A stretch of DNA of 39,300 nucleotides, from assembly GCF_016820555.1 (NCBI RefSeq), contig NZ_JADHDW010000004.1:302218-341517 (forward strand), in the 5' to 3' direction. The position numbers were made by a program, and so were the translations under genes. The stretch comes from Bacillus sp. REN10. Its GTDB lineage: Bacteria > Bacillota > Bacilli > Bacillales > Domibacillaceae. The notes beneath the pieces are model-generated. The model did no database searches and was not told where the DNA came from. It saw only the letters and a program-made list of their open reading frames with translations. Shown here one piece after another: positions 7,346 through 16,579 of the stretch (its first letter is position 1; every line of letters starts with the position of its first letter).

Positions 7346-8050
7346 CTAGGCAGTGGCTTCTTTTTGCTGTTTCATTTCTTCACGAATTTCATACCAGCGA
7401 TCTCGGGCCATATCGACAATTTTCTTATCTGACGACATATGTTGTTTTTCAATCACTTTAGAGAAATAGGAGACAGCAACTTCATTATTATCAGCGCGTC
7501 GATTTAATTCAGCGATTAAATATAATACTTTTACTTCAGACATTTGTTTGCCTGTCAGATCTTCTGTTTCATAAGCCTCTTTATATTGATTGGCCGCCAT
7601 CAGCATAAAACGTTTTTCTTCTTTTAAATGCCCTAATTCCCGATATAGCCAAGCAGTGCGAAGGGCTAAGCCAGCTAGGGTTAAATGTTTTTCCTTTTTA
7701 AGCAAACCGCTATAAAGAGCAAGTTTATAACTGTTAATCGCCTCAAGAATCGTTCGTTCTTTTCCGTAATCTTGATAGACCCACTGATTTTTTATTTGAT
7801 CGATGATCTTATCTTTCGCTCCAGGAGCAAAATAGGATGAGAATTCATCTGAGAAAGAGTAGCCGCAATGGCAACAGACAAACACATGGTAGAAGAGTGG
7901 ATTGCAGCTATCTTGATCATACATAGGCATTAAGTCGGTGTCATGACCATTAACTTTTACGAAGCGATTTCTTAATTTAGTTGTTTGAAACTTTTGTTCA
8001 CAAACAGGACATTTTAGTTCTTTTTCGTAATAAGGAGAGATGTGATCCAT
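7346..8050 (-). CDS. DUF2225 family protein with zinc-ribbon cysteines and helical repeats
   Basis: This is a 234-residue protein of the DUF2225 family. Two CxxC pairs, CPVC (residues 14-17) and CCHC (59-62), can form a zinc ribbon. The rest, from about residue 95, is helical with TPR-like character (ALRTAWLYRELGHLKEEK and similar). AGGAGG lies eight bases before the ATG. The function is unknown; the architecture suggests a protein-protein adaptor. It is convergent with yuzB and divergent from yutM. Confidence 0.85.
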   Translation of the reverse strand: MDHISPYYEKELKCPVCEQKFQTTKLRNRFVKVNGHDTDLMPMYDQDSCNPLFYHVFVCCHCGYSFSDEFSSYFAPGAKDKIIDQIKNQWVYQDYGKERTILEAINSYKLALYSGLLKKEKHLTLAGLALRTAWLYRELGHLKEEKRFMLMAANQYKEAYETEDLTGKQMSEVKVLYLIAELNRRADNNEVAVSYFSKVIEKQHMSSDKKIVDMARDRWYEIREEMKQQKEATA

Positions 8051-8253
8051 ACGATTTGCCTCCTATGACTATTCAGTCTCTAGTATGTCTATATACTTAT
8101 CTATTTATTTAATTATAGACTATTTGAATCATTATAAATCTAGGTAATAAGAACTATTTTGTCGGTTTGAATGGGGATTGAGCAGTTTGGTTGTGAAGGA
8201 GGTTGGGGATGTATATACTAATAATAAAAGAAGAATGGATGGAGGGGTTTCCA

Positions 8254-8622
8254 GTGAAAGAAGTTGAAGTAGTCACCGTAACGGAAGCAGCGGCTTTTCA
8301 AATAAAAGATATGATGAAACAAAATGAAGAAGAGGGAGCTAATTTGCGCGTCACCGTACATGGTGGTGGCTGTAGTGGCTTGTCCTACGGCATGGGGTTT
8401 GATCGCGAAATGAAAGAAGGCGACATTGAACTTGATCAGCATGGCATTCACATTGTGGTCGATAAAGACAGCGCCCCTGTATTAAAGGGAACCGTCATTG
8501 ATTACAAGCAATCTTTAATGGGGGGCGGCTTCACCATCGAAAATCCGAATGCGATCGCTTCCTGCGGCTGCGGTTCTTCCTTTAGAACAGCCACGAATGA
8601 AGGAAAACCGGAGAATTGCTAA
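8254..8622 (+). CDS. yutM: A-type iron-sulphur cluster assembly protein (HesB/IscA family) YutM
   Basis: This 122-residue A-type carrier or scaffold delivers Fe-S clusters. The three conserved cysteines are visible in GGGCSGLSYGMGF and in CGCGSSF near the C-terminus. Start GTG 8254 has GGAGGGG six bases upstream and gives the length of B. subtilis YutM (about 120). An in-frame ATG at 8209 with an even stronger AAGGAGG would add 15 residues rich in aromatic and hydrophobic side chains that are not part of the family; both starts may be used. It lies among NADH and ferredoxin oxidoreductases, fitting a role in maturing redox proteins. Confidence 0.9.
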   Translation: MKEVEVVTVTEAAAFQIKDMMKQNEEEGANLRVTVHGGGCSGLSYGMGFDREMKEGDIELDQHGIHIVVDKDSAPVLKGTVIDYKQSLMGGGFTIENPNAIASCGCGSSFRTATNEGKPENC

Positions 8623-8635
8623 ATCATTTGTCAGG

Positions 8636-8664
8636 CACTTCCTTGTTAGAGGGAGTGTTTTTTT
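8636..8664 (+). terminator. Terminator of yutM
   Basis: CACTTCC pairs with GGGAGTG (one G-T pair) and is followed by seven T residues. Confidence 0.7.
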
Positions 8665-8725
8665 GTTTGGAAAGTATATGAAAGTCGAAGAAAGCGCAGG
8701 CAAGGTCAAAGAAACTTAACTAAAG

Positions 8726-8749
8726 GCCCCAACTTAAAAGTTGGAGCCG
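8726..8749. terminator. Hairpin downstream of yumC
   Basis: GGC-CCAACTT pairs with AAGTTGG-GCC to form a strong hairpin between the convergent yutM and yumC. The T tract on the yumC side is short, so it may act as a weak terminator or only as a 3' stabiliser. Confidence 0.5.
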
Positions 8750-8764
8750 GAACTAAACAGCGGC

Positions 8765-9769
8765 TTATTTTTTCTGTTCGAATAAAGAGGTGCTGTGCAA
8801 TGGTTGGACGCGAGCTTTCGGATCGAGATAGGCTTTGGCGTTGTTGACGGCTGTCGGTGCTTCGCCAAAGCCGGTAGCGATTAATTTTACTTTGCCGTCG
8901 TATGTGCACACATCGCCAGCGGCGTACACTCCTTCTATATTAGTCTCCATTTTTGAATTGACGATGATGCTGTTTTTTTCAATCGCTAATCTCCACTCTT
9001 TCATTGGACCAAGGGAGGAGACAAAGCCGAAATTGACGATCACATCATCGACTGGCAGAATTTCTTTGCGGTCCGTTTCCACTCTTGTTAATTCAAGCGC
9101 TCCAATTCGGCCGTCTTCTTCAATGACGTTGCTCGGTACATAAGGAGTCATAATATTGACGTTAGAGGCGCGAAGTTGTTCCACACTATGCTCATGCGCT
9201 CTAAACTTTTCGCGGCGATGGATGATAGATACTCGCTTGGCGATCGGTTCAAGCATCAGCGCCCAATCAACGGCTGAATCCCCGCCTCCGCAAATAGCGA
9301 TATGGCGGTCTTTAAAGTGTTCAATGTCTGTAATGGAATAATGAAGGTTTGTTTTTTCGTAAGCGGCGGCATTGGGAAGTTCTAGTTTCCGTGGCTGAAA
9401 GGCGCCATTTCCTGCAGTGATGATAATCGTTTTGGTGAAATGGACTTCTTGGTTGGTTGTTAGCTTGAATGTGCCATCTGTTAATTTTTCAAGTGTTTGC
9501 ACAGACTGTCCTAAACAGATGGTTGGAGAAAATGGTTCCATTTGTTCCACAAGGCGATCAATCAGTTCTTGGGCGCGAACTTTAGGAAATCCAGCGACAT
9601 CGTAAATGTACTTTTCAGGATAGAGAGCGGACAGCTGCCCTCCTAGTTGCGGCAAGCTTTCGATAATTTTGACGGATGCTTGGCGCATACCAGCGTAAAA
9701 AGCCGTGAATAATCCAACAGGCCCGCCACCGATAATAGTAATGTCAAATAGCTTTTGATCATGATTCAT
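8765..9769 (-). CDS. yumC: Ferredoxin--NADP reductase (YumC type)
   Basis: This 334-residue thioredoxin-reductase-like ferredoxin/flavodoxin-NADP+ oxidoreductase is essential in B. subtilis. FAD binding is at [15 protein letters not shown] near residue 14, NADP binding at [16 protein letters not shown] near residue 160 and the second FAD motif at [11 protein letters not shown]. There is no CxxC redox pair in the NADP domain, which separates this family from thioredoxin reductase. ATG 9769 has GGAGGG seven bases upstream; the frame runs further to 9820 without family similarity. It reduces or oxidises ferredoxin with NADPH and is divergent from yumB, as in B. subtilis. Confidence 0.95.
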   Translation of the reverse strand: MNHDQKLFDITIIGGGPVGLFTAFYAGMRQASVKIIESLPQLGGQLSALYPEKYIYDVAGFPKVRAQELIDRLVEQMEPFSPTICLGQSVQTLEKLTDGTFKLTTNQEVHFTKTIIITAGNGAFQPRKLELPNAAAYEKTNLHYSITDIEHFKDRHIAICGGGDSAVDWALMLEPIAKRVSIIHRREKFRAHEHSVEQLRASNVNIMTPYVPSNVIEEDGRIGALELTRVETDRKEILPVDDVIVNFGFVSSLGPMKEWRLAIEKNSIIVNSKMETNIEGVYAAGDVCTYDGKVKLIATGFGEAPTAVNNAKAYLDPKARVQPLHSTSLFEQKK

Positions 9770-9923
9770 TCGAAATCCCTCCTCAGAAACAAAAAAATGG
9801 TATTTTCTTATCTCTATCATACCGAATTTGTATCAGATTCACACGTAAAGATACTTTTTTGACTGAAATTTTTTCACAATAAGGTAAATGGAAAAACAAA
9901 TAAAATATTTTCCATTAAACATC

Positions 9924-9952
9924 TTGAAAAAGATTTACAAAAGACATATTAT
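9924..9952 (+). promoter_or_regulatory. Sigma-A promoter of yumB
   Basis: TTGAAA (9924-9929) and TATTAT (9947-9952) are separated by 17 bases. The 322-base gap between the divergent yumC and yumB starts holds this promoter and the Rex-like box; nothing else was recognised. A long leader of about 130 bases would precede yumB. Confidence 0.6.
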
Positions 9953-10014
9953 TAAATCATACATGCAAATATTGAGATTTTGTGACGATTTTTATCGTGT
10001 TTTTTTGCATTTAT

Positions 10015-10032
10015 TCGTGAAAAATATCACAA
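10015..10032 (+). promoter_or_regulatory. Rex-like operator upstream of yumB
   Basis: TCGTGA-AAAATA-TCACAA matches the Rex consensus TTGTGAAnnnnTTCACAA at all but two of its fixed positions, with the correct 18-base geometry. Rex senses the NADH/NAD+ ratio and represses an NDH-2 gene in B. subtilis, so its place before an NADH dehydrogenase gene makes sense. It lies downstream of the predicted start of transcription, where it could block elongation. A TTGTGAA half-site occurs on the yumC side near 9873-9879. Confidence 0.55.
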
Positions 10033-10091
10033 TCTAAATGTAAGGCTCTACAGCAAATTCGAAAATATGGATAAAGGTGGAAGTGATTATT

Positions 10092-11312
10092 GTGAGAAAG
10101 CCGAAGATCGTAGTGTTAGGTGCAGGGTATGGTGGATTGATGACAGTTACTCGTCTTCAAAAAATGTTAGGACAAGACGAAGCAAACATTGTATTAGTAA
10201 ACAAAAATGATTACCATTATGAAACAACTTGGCTTCATGAAGCGTCTGCAGGTACATTGCATCACGACCGTGTTCGCTATTCTATTGATAGCGTTATCAA
10301 TCGCAGCAAAGTAGAGTTTATCCGTGCAGAAGTGCAAGATATTAAAACAGCTGAAAAGAAAGTGATTTTAGATTCTGGCGAAGTGGAATATGATTATCTT
10401 GTATTCTCGCTTGGTGGCGAATCCGAAACTTTCGGTATTCAAGGGTTAAAAGAGTATGCGTTTACAATTTCTAATGTCAATGCGGCTCGCCAAATTCGTG
10501 AGCATATTGACTATCAATTTGCGACATATGCAACAGAACTAGAAAAGAAAGAAGAGCGCTTAACAATCGTTGTCGGCGGTGCTGGATTTACAGGGATTGA
10601 ATTCCTTGGCGAATTAACAAACCGTGTACCTGAACTTTGCCGCGAGTATGATATTGATTATTCTAAAGTTCGCATTTATTGCGTAGAAGCAGCGCCAATG
10701 GTTCTTCCAGGGTTTGATCCTGAGCTAGTGAAATACGCTGTTTCTCAATTAGAGAAAAAAGGTGTAGAATTCAAGATTGGCACAGCGATTAAGGAAGCGA
10801 CGCCAGAAGGCATTAAAGTAGCGAAAGGTGAAGAAGAGCTTCAAGAAATTAAAGCGGGAACAGTCGTTTGGGCAGCGGGTGTTCGTGGAAGCTCGATCAT
10901 TGAAAAAGCAGAGATCGAAAATATGCGTGCTCGCGTAAAAGTAAACCCTGATTTACGTGCGCCAGGTCATGACGACATTTTCGTCATCGGTGATTCTTCA
11001 CTTATTATCAATGAAGAAATTAATCGTCCATATCCGCCAACAGCTCAAATTGCGATGCAGCAAGGGGAAGTATGTGCGCGCAATTTAGTGAAGCTAATAA
11101 AAGGTCAAGCGGATGATCTTGAAACATTTAAACCAGACATTAAAGGTACGGTTTGTTCTTTAGGAGATGACGATGCAATCGGTGTTGCTTTCGGTAAGAA
11201 AATGACAGGTACGAAAGCGTCATTCATGAAGAAGATGGTTGATAACCGCGCATTGTACATGATCGGTGGGCCGTCATTAGTGATGAAAAAAGGTAAATTT
11301 AATTTCCTATAA
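10092..11312 (+). CDS. yumB: Type II NADH dehydrogenase-like protein YumB
   Basis: This 406-residue NDH-2 family flavoprotein would oxidise NADH and reduce menaquinone without pumping protons, bound peripherally to the membrane. The FAD motif GAGYGGLMT is at about residue 9, the NADH-binding [16 protein letters not shown] near residue 165, the FAD motif IFVIGDSS near 300 and the quinone-region sequence [15 protein letters not shown] follows. The GTG at 10092 gives [10 protein letters not shown], the start and length of B. subtilis YumB, with AAAGGTGG 11 bases upstream; two further GTG codons at 10077 and 10083 sit inside or too close to that site. A Rex-like box lies in the leader. This is the second NDH-2-like gene within 5 kb (with yutJ). 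Confidence 0.93.
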   Translation: MRKPKIVVLGAGYGGLMTVTRLQKMLGQDEANIVLVNKNDYHYETTWLHEASAGTLHHDRVRYSIDSVINRSKVEFIRAEVQDIKTAEKKVILDSGEVEYDYLVFSLGGESETFGIQGLKEYAFTISNVNAARQIREHIDYQFATYATELEKKEERLTIVVGGAGFTGIEFLGELTNRVPELCREYDIDYSKVRIYCVEAAPMVLPGFDPELVKYAVSQLEKKGVEFKIGTAIKEATPEGIKVAKGEEELQEIKAGTVVWAAGVRGSSIIEKAEIENMRARVKVNPDLRAPGHDDIFVIGDSSLIINEEINRPYPPTAQIAMQQGEVCARNLVKLIKGQADDLETFKPDIKGTVCSLGDDDAIGVAFGKKMTGTKASFMKKMVDNRALYMIGGPSLVMKKGKFNFL

Positions 11313-11323
11313 GCAAATGGATA

Positions 11324-11353
11324 GAGGCTGACCTTAATGGTCAGTCTTTTTTT
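11324..11353 (+). terminator. Terminator of yumB
   Basis: AG-CTGACC pairs with GGTCAG-CT over a five-base loop and is followed by seven T residues. Confidence 0.85.
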
Positions 11354-11374
11354 ATGGAGAAAGGAGCGGGTTGG

Positions 11375-11857
11375 TTGAAAAGAGGGAACGTTTGGTTAGG
11401 GGCCGCTGGTTTAGTGATGGATTCTTCAGGTCGTTGGCTAGTGGTGAAGAAAAGTTACGGCGGATTAAAGGGGCAATGGTCATTACCAGCTGGATTTGTC
11501 GATCAGGGCGAAACGGCGGATGAAGCGGCCGTTAGAGAAGTGAAGGAAGAAACCGGAATCGATTGTGAAGTTTGTGGTGTCGTTGGGATTCGATCAGGAG
11601 TGATAAAAGAAGAAATCAGTGATAACTTAATCATTTTTTTATTGACGTTAAAGGAAGACGGACAGCCTATAATAATAGAAGAAAAGGAACTGATTGATGC
11701 GGCTTGGCTGTCGACAGAGGAACTGAAAAACGATGCTCATACCTCTATTTTATTGGGCACACTCGTTGATCATATTGAGAGTGCCTCGCTGTTTTGTCAA
11801 GAGGGAGTGGACCCTGGAATACAGTTTGGTTATACCTCCTATAAATTATTCTTCTAA
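11375..11857 (+). CDS. Nudix hydrolase
   Basis: This 160-residue Nudix family protein hydrolyses a nucleoside diphosphate linked to another moiety; the substrate cannot be named. The Nudix box is complete ([20 protein letters not shown] continuing into TGI, beginning near residue 41), with the metal-binding REVKEE. TTG 11375 is preferred as start because AAAGGAG lies eight bases upstream; the ATG at 11354 directly touches the T tract of the yumB terminator and has no ribosome site of its own. It probably has its own weak promoter or depends on readthrough from yumB. Confidence 0.85.
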   Translation: MKRGNVWLGAAGLVMDSSGRWLVVKKSYGGLKGQWSLPAGFVDQGETADEAAVREVKEETGIDCEVCGVVGIRSGVIKEEISDNLIIFLLTLKEDGQPIIIEEKELIDAAWLSTEELKNDAHTSILLGTLVDHIESASLFCQEGVDPGIQFGYTSYKLFF

Positions 11858-11887
11858 TTTTGAGATCAATTTCATCGAAAAAGGAGA

Positions 11888-11917
11888 TTGTACGCTCGGA
11901 TCTCCTTATGGTATATT
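11888..11917 (+). promoter_or_regulatory. Promoter of yuiA
   Basis: TTGTAC, an 18-base spacer and TATATT with an extended -10 TG (11909-11910) lie 40 bases before the yuiA start codon. Confidence 0.55.
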
Positions 11918-11956
11918 ATCTGAAAATTAAAATAAATAATTCAAGGAGGAATTTAA

Positions 11957-12079
11957 ATGACAATTCAAACAAAAAAACAACCATGCCATACTTGTGAAGG
12001 GAAAGGATATCTTCAACTCCTCCTCGGCGGTTCTGAAACTTGCCCGAACTGCGATGGTGAAGGGAAGAATAAAGAATAA
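11957..12079 (+). CDS. yuiA: YuiA family small zinc-finger-like protein
   Basis: This is a 40-residue protein with two DnaJ-type cysteine motifs, CHTCEGKGY and CPNCDGEGK, expected to bind one zinc ion. It has a strong AAGGAGG site seven to eight bases before ATG. Length, motifs and position next to yuiB match B. subtilis YuiA; its role is unknown. It is probably monocistronic, with a promoter just upstream and a hairpin just downstream. Confidence 0.85.
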   Translation: MTIQTKKQPCHTCEGKGYLQLLLGGSETCPNCDGEGKNKE

Positions 12080-12087
12080 GGAATATA

Positions 12088-12117
12088 GGGGGCATCCTTC
12101 ATTTGGGAGGATGCCCC
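12088..12117 (+). terminator. Hairpin after yuiA
   Basis: GGGGCATCCT pairs with AGGATGCCCC over a nine-base loop. The following ATTATCTT is only moderately T-rich, so termination may be partial. Confidence 0.6.
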
Positions 12118-12123
12118 ATTATC

Positions 12124-12153
12124 TTGACGTTTTCCTTCTTCCTAAGGTACACT
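12124..12153 (+). promoter_or_regulatory. Promoter of yuiB
   Basis: TTGACG, an 18-base spacer and TACACT end 30 bases before the yuiB ATG, which is preceded by AGGAGGGG. Confidence 0.5.
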
Positions 12154-12182
12154 ATTCTTTAGTGATTTAGGAGGGGAACGGA

Positions 12183-12500
12183 ATGCATATAGCTATTTTA
12201 CTTGTTTCAGTGCTGCTATTTTTCGTGTTGTTTTTCGGAATTGGCTTCTTATTAAATATGTTGTTGCGGATGACATGGGTAATGGCGCTTCTTTATCCGC
12301 TTGTAACCATTATGATTGTCGATGAAATCAGCACGTTTGATTATATTTTCCATGCAAGTGAAGCGTTTTCAGCTTTAGGAACGAAAATTATTTCGCTTAA
12401 AGCACCAGATATTATCATTTTATCAAGCGGTCTGCTTGGTGCGATCACTTCAGGTGTGACCATGCGTGTTCTTCGTCAAAAAGGCTATCAAATGTTTTAA
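12183..12500 (+). CDS. yuiB: YuiB family membrane protein
   Basis: This is a 105-residue membrane protein with hydrophobic segments at about residues 4-28, 31-46 and 75-92, of the same length as B. subtilis YuiB. The function is unknown. GGAGGGG precedes the ATG. A strong bidirectional terminator separates it from the convergent BtuF-like gene. In B. subtilis, as I recall, yuiC and yuiD follow here; they are absent from this window. Confidence 0.85.
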   Translation: MHIAILLVSVLLFFVLFFGIGFLLNMLLRMTWVMALLYPLVTIMIVDEISTFDYIFHASEAFSALGTKIISLKAPDIIILSSGLLGAITSGVTMRVLRQKGYQMF

Positions 12501-12515
12501 TTGACTTTCTTACAT

Positions 12516-12565
12516 AAAGAGCCCTGCAAAAGGTCGCTATTCGCGGATCTTGTGCAGGGCTCTTT
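12516..12565. terminator. Bidirectional terminator between yuiB and the BtuF-like gene
   Basis: AAAGAGCCCTGCA pairs perfectly with TGCAGGGCTCTTT, giving a 13-base-pair stem usable from both sides. Confidence 0.85.
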
Positions 12566-12570
12566 CTCTG

Positions 12571-13377
12571 TCACTTAAACCATTCATCCATTTCAACTGT
12601 TTCAAAAATAGACGGATGAAGCATCATCGCTAGCTTATGAAGCCCAGCTAATAGCCGTGGGGAAGGACGGCAATAAAGCTCTTCTTCCATGACGGCGACG
12701 TTTTGCTGCTGGATGGCAGGCAGCTCCATCCAGCCCGGTCGTTTTTGGACGATCGCTGGATTAATTTTTTCCGTTTGCACGCCAACCCATGAGAGTAAAA
12801 TGTAATCCGGGTTTCTTTGTTTGACTTCTTCCCAATCGGTTCGGAAGTTAGCGGTCTCTTCATCGCCAAAGATATTGTAACCGCCGGCCAGCTCGCTTAT
12901 TTCCGTCAGCCAATTCACTTTTCCAGGAGTGAACACGGGCTTTGGCCACCATTCCCAGTAAAGCGAAGGCCGCTTGTCGACAAGGTTAGATGCCTGTTTA
13001 AATGTTTCCACTTGAGAAGTGTAGCGCTCCGCTATCAATCTAGCTTTTTCAGTTACCCCACATGCCGCTCCAACCTCTATCAGTGACTGGCCAATCTCTG
13101 CTAACGATTGCGGGTTCGTCACGATATAGGGCAATCCTCGCTTTTTCAGTTCCTCTACATTCTTTTCCATCCCAGGCACACTTAAAGAAGCAATCACAAG
13201 ATCCGGCTTTAACGTCTCCACTTGATCAATATTAATATCAAGGTCGGGTCCAAGCCTCGGCAAATGGGCAATCGTTTTTGGCCAATCGGAATAGTCATCA
13301 ACGCCGACAAGCTGATCGGTGAGACCGAGAAATTCAATTAATTCTGTGTTGCTTGGACAGATCGAAATTAATCGCAT
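12571..13377 (-). CDS. BtuF-like (cobalamin/haem-type) periplasmic-binding-fold protein without signal peptide
   Basis: This 268-residue protein has the helical-backbone-type substrate-binding fold of BtuF/FhuD proteins (RLISICPSNTELIEFLGL at the N-terminus, VETLKPDLVIASL near residue 55, PRLLAGLHKLA at the end). These proteins normally bind vitamin B12, haem or siderophores outside the membrane. Here the fold begins at residue 2 with no signal peptide or lipobox, so it should be cytoplasmic. ATG 13377 has AAAAGGAG eight bases upstream; a GTG at 13386 overlaps that site. No permease or ATPase gene adjoins it. It may act as an intracellular ligand-binding or scavenging protein; the ligand is not identifiable. 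Confidence 0.8.
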   Translation of the reverse strand: MRLISICPSNTELIEFLGLTDQLVGVDDYSDWPKTIAHLPRLGPDLDINIDQVETLKPDLVIASLSVPGMEKNVEELKKRGLPYIVTNPQSLAEIGQSLIEVGAACGVTEKARLIAERYTSQVETFKQASNLVDKRPSLYWEWWPKPVFTPGKVNWLTEISELAGGYNIFGDEETANFRTDWEEVKQRNPDYILLSWVGVQTEKINPAIVQKRPGWMELPAIQQQNVAVMEEELYCRPSPRLLAGLHKLAMMLHPSIFETVEMDEWFK

Positions 13378-13490
13378 ACGAACCACTCCTTTTCTTTCAT
13401 TTTATCATAGACATTTGTCCCGCGTTAACGGGCAGTAAGCCTCCCACTGATTGAAGTTTCACTTTATTCGAATTGCGAAATAATTTTCTG

Positions 13491-13496
13491 TATAAT
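13491..13496 (+). promoter_or_regulatory. -10 element of the pepA promoter
   Basis: A perfect TATAAT lies 17 bases before the pepA start codon; the -35 region (around 13468-13474) is weak. The leader would be very short. Confidence 0.5.
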
Positions 13497-13513
13497 GAAA
13501 GTGAGGTGATCAA

Positions 13514-15013
13514 ATGTTTACAGTAAAAAATGAATCGTATTTACAGCAAGAAACTCCTTGTTTAATCGTGGGACTTTATGATCGTCCGTTGAAATTTGAA
13601 GGCGAGCTAGCGAGACTAGATGAACTATTCAATGGAGAGTTGACGGCATTAGTGAAAGAAGGCGATATCTCTGCTAAAAGCAAAAAAATTGCGGTTGTGC
13701 CTACGTTAGGAAAAATGCCAGCGAAACGTTTACTGTTTGTCGGACTTGGAAAAGAAAAGCAAGCCGATTTCCATGAAATGAAGGAAGCGATTGGTGAAGC
13801 GTTCGTCAAAAGCAAGCATTTTGGGCTGACAGCAGCGGCTGTAGCCCTAGATAGCTTTGTTTGTGAGGAAATCAACGCAGAAGATGCCGCGCATGCATTC
13901 AGCGAGGCATTTGGGCTAGCAACCTATGAATTTAAAGGCTACAAACAAACATCGAATGAGCCAGAGAAGAAGATTGAGGAGTTATTGATATTAACAAAAG
14001 CAGACGAGGAAGCGATACGAACAGCTCTCCAAGTCGGCTATGCGTTAAGCAAAGGAACGAATTCCGCCCGCACGCTAGTGAATACACCGGGAAATCTATT
14101 AACGGCATCTGACTTAGCGGCTTATGCGGAACAATTAGCAGAGAAATATGGCTTTGAAGTCGAGATTCTTGAAAAAGCGGACATGGAAAAGCTCGGCATG
14201 GGGGCTTTTTTAGCAGTGAATCAAGGATCAACTGAGCCGCCGAAAATGATTACGCTGAAATATCAGCCGAAAGAAGAATGGACGGATGTACTCGGTTTCG
14301 TCGGAAAAGGAATCACGTTTGATACGGGTGGCTACTCGTTGAAGCCTAAAGACGGAATTGTCGGCATGAAAACGGATATGGGCGGCGCGGCCGCGGTATT
14401 AGGTGCGATGGAAATTATCGGTGAACTAAAACCGAATCAAAATATCGTCGCGGTCATTCCATCTACTGATAATATGGTGAGCGGCCATGCCTTTAAGCCA
14501 GACGATGTCATTACGTCGATGAGCGGTAAAACGATTGAAGTGTTAAATACGGATGCAGAAGGCCGTCTCGTGCTCGCCGATGCAATGACATATGCGAAGC
14601 ACCACGGCGCCGATTACTTAATTGATGTCGCAACATTAACAGGTGGCGTCATTGTTGCACTCGGCACTGATAAAACGGGTGCAATTACAAATAATGAAGA
14701 ATTGTTTGAAGAAGTGCTAGAAGCGTCTTTTGAAGCAGGTGAGTTCATTTGGCGCCTACCACTAACGGAAAAAGATAAACAGCGCATTCGCAACAGCGCG
14801 ATTGCTGATTTAAACAACTCACCAGGCCGTGACGGTCACGCGATTATGGGCGGCGGATTTATCGGTGAATTTGCGGAAGGCACGCCGTGGGTTCATTTAG
14901 ATATCGCCGGGACAGCTGACACGAATAAAGGCGGTTCTCTTGGACCTGCTGGAGCGACAGGCGCGATGGTACGGACATTAGCCTTACTAGCAATGCGTAG
15001 AAATGAAGAATAA
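13514..15013 (+). CDS. pepA: Leucyl aminopeptidase, M17 family
   Basis: This 499-residue cytosolic aminopeptidase uses two metal ions and forms a hexamer. The catalytic C-terminal domain carries the lysine in [16 protein letters not shown] (near residue 260) and the family signature [12 protein letters not shown] (near residue 338), with the second catalytic arginine in it. The length is that of the family and matches B. subtilis YuiE. GAGGTGA precedes ATG. It releases N-terminal amino acids from peptides. It is followed by its own terminator, so it is a single-gene unit, and has the same neighbour (yuiF) as in B. subtilis. Confidence 0.95.
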   Translation: MFTVKNESYLQQETPCLIVGLYDRPLKFEGELARLDELFNGELTALVKEGDISAKSKKIAVVPTLGKMPAKRLLFVGLGKEKQADFHEMKEAIGEAFVKSKHFGLTAAAVALDSFVCEEINAEDAAHAFSEAFGLATYEFKGYKQTSNEPEKKIEELLILTKADEEAIRTALQVGYALSKGTNSARTLVNTPGNLLTASDLAAYAEQLAEKYGFEVEILEKADMEKLGMGAFLAVNQGSTEPPKMITLKYQPKEEWTDVLGFVGKGITFDTGGYSLKPKDGIVGMKTDMGGAAAVLGAMEIIGELKPNQNIVAVIPSTDNMVSGHAFKPDDVITSMSGKTIEVLNTDAEGRLVLADAMTYAKHHGADYLIDVATLTGGVIVALGTDKTGAITNNEELFEEVLEASFEAGEFIWRLPLTEKDKQRIRNSAIADLNNSPGRDGHAIMGGGFIGEFAEGTPWVHLDIAGTADTNKGGSLGPAGATGAMVRTLALLAMRRNEE

Positions 15014-15016
15014 GAG

Positions 15017-15043
15017 AGAGGCTGAGAGATCAGCCTCTTTTTT
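15017..15043 (+). terminator. Terminator of pepA
   Basis: AGAGGCTGA pairs with TCAGCCTCT over GAGA and is followed by T residues. Confidence 0.88.
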
Positions 15044-15102
15044 GAGTAGAATTCCTCGACTTTTTTCCACTTCTCCAATTTTTCATCGAACGAAAAAAAG
15101 CA

Positions 15103-15131
15103 TTGACAACTTCCATGAATATTGTTATTTT
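15103..15131 (+). promoter_or_regulatory. Sigma-A promoter of yuiF
   Basis: A consensus TTGACA, a 17-base spacer and TATTTT lie about 50 bases before the yuiF ATG. Confidence 0.6.
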
Positions 15132-15183
15132 TATTTTAGTTCTCTACCAATTTACCAAACTAAAGTACGAGGGGGCATCTTAG

Positions 15184-16503
15184 ATGAATGCAGTTGTGAT
15201 TGCTGTTATCGTCATGCTTCTCCTTAGTCTATTACGTGTCAATGTTGTGTTTTCTTTGATTACGGGTGCACTTATTGGAGGAGTAGTTGGCGGTTTAGAA
15301 ATAGAAGGAACAATTAAGGCGTTTACAGAAGGAGTCGGAGGCGGTGCCAATGTAGCGCTTAGCTATGCGATGCTTGGCGGATTTGCGGTAGCGATCTCCA
15401 GCACAGGATTGCCGAATGCATTAGTTGACTTTGCTTTAAAATATGTAGGAAAGAAAGAAGATGCGAGAGCGAAAAAGTTATCAAGAGCTCTTATTTTATT
15501 TTTTATCTTATTAATGGCTTGCTTCTCGCAAAACTTAATTCCAATTCATATTGCTTTTATCCCGTTATTAATTCCACCATTATTGAAAATATTAAATGAA
15601 CTGCAAGTGGATCGTCGTTTAGTGGCCTCTGTTTTAACATTTGGTCTCGTGACGCCATACATGTTGTTACCTGTTGGTTTCGGTCTAACCTTTCACGAAA
15701 TTATTGCGACGAATATGACGAAAAGCGGCTTGCCTGTGGAGATGAGTCAAATTCCGAAAGCGATGTTATTTCCAGCGGCTGGCATGCTAGTTGGTTTGTT
15801 AGTAGCCGTCTTTTTCTCTTATCGCAAGCCTAGAACGTATGAGGATCCACGTATATCTGTGGAAGCTGCAGAAACACAAGGTTATTCCACTAGTGGGATT
15901 ATGTTTTCTGTTGTGGCCATTATTGCGGCTCTTATTGCCCAACTTTATACGGAGTCGATGGTGTTTGGCGCATTAGCTGGAATTGTCGTTCTGTACGCAT
16001 TTAAAGTCATTCGCTGGGATCAAGCGGATCATTTGCTGACAGAAGGCATGCGGATGATGGCGTTTATCGGTTTTGTGATGATTTCCGCGTCAGGGTTTGC
16101 CAATGTGATGAGTGCAACAGGAGACGTAGAATCATTGGTGGAAGAAGTGGCTAATATGATTGGCGGCAATCAAGTACTTGGTGCACTACTGATGCTTATT
16201 GTTGGCTTATTTGTGACAATGGGGATCGGTTCGTCTTTCTCGACGATTCCGATTATCGCGACAATTTTCGTGCCGTTAGCGTTAGAGCTTGGCTTTAGTC
16301 CGATGGCGACGATTGTGCTTGTCGGAACAGCGGGTGCTTTAGGAGATGCGGGTTCGCCAGCATCTGACAGCACACTTGGACCGACATCCGGTTTGAATAT
16401 CGATGGGCAGCATGATCACATTTGGGATACATGTGTACCAACGTTTTTGCATTATAATATTCCAGTGATTATCTTCGGTTGGATTGCGGCGTTAATTTTA
16501 TAA
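15184..16503 (+). CDS. yuiF: Na+/H+ antiporter family protein YuiF
   Basis: This 439-residue, about twelve-helix membrane protein belongs to the Na+/H+ antiporter (NhaC-related) family and matches B. subtilis YuiF in position and length. Conserved features include the polar [14 protein letters not shown] stretch and the following [20 protein letters not shown] region near the C-terminus. A weak GAGGGGG ribosome site lies eight bases before the ATG. Transport of Na+ against protons is inferred from family; amino acid transport has also been suggested for related proteins. It has its own promoter. Confidence 0.87.
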   Translation: MNAVVIAVIVMLLLSLLRVNVVFSLITGALIGGVVGGLEIEGTIKAFTEGVGGGANVALSYAMLGGFAVAISSTGLPNALVDFALKYVGKKEDARAKKLSRALILFFILLMACFSQNLIPIHIAFIPLLIPPLLKILNELQVDRRLVASVLTFGLVTPYMLLPVGFGLTFHEIIATNMTKSGLPVEMSQIPKAMLFPAAGMLVGLLVAVFFSYRKPRTYEDPRISVEAAETQGYSTSGIMFSVVAIIAALIAQLYTESMVFGALAGIVVLYAFKVIRWDQADHLLTEGMRMMAFIGFVMISASGFANVMSATGDVESLVEEVANMIGGNQVLGALLMLIVGLFVTMGIGSSFSTIPIIATIFVPLALELGFSPMATIVLVGTAGALGDAGSPASDSTLGPTSGLNIDGQHDHIWDTCVPTFLHYNIPVIIFGWIAALIL

Positions 16504-16522
16504 TGGGGAACTTGCCCATGCC

Positions 16523-16575
16523 AAATGCCTCCTCTTTGCATACACCATTAATAGGCAGTAAAAAAGGAGGCATTT
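16523..16575 (+). promoter_or_regulatory. SD-sequestering hairpin before the small Gly/Pro/Tyr-rich gene
   Basis: AAATGCCTCCT (16523-16533) is the exact reverse complement of AGGAGGCATTT (16565-16575), 31 bases further on. The second arm contains the whole Shine-Dalgarno sequence of the ORF starting at 16580. There is no T tract after it, so it is not a normal terminator. The structure would hide the ribosome site unless opened. Confidence 0.65.
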
Positions 16576-16579
16576 CACT

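Noticed and set aside
11881-11907. AAGGAGAT/ATCTCCTT hairpin before yuiA, considered as a second SD-sequestering element
   Set aside because: It lies upstream of the predicted yuiA transcription start and does not include the yuiA ribosome site; it may be a weak terminator of the Nudix gene.
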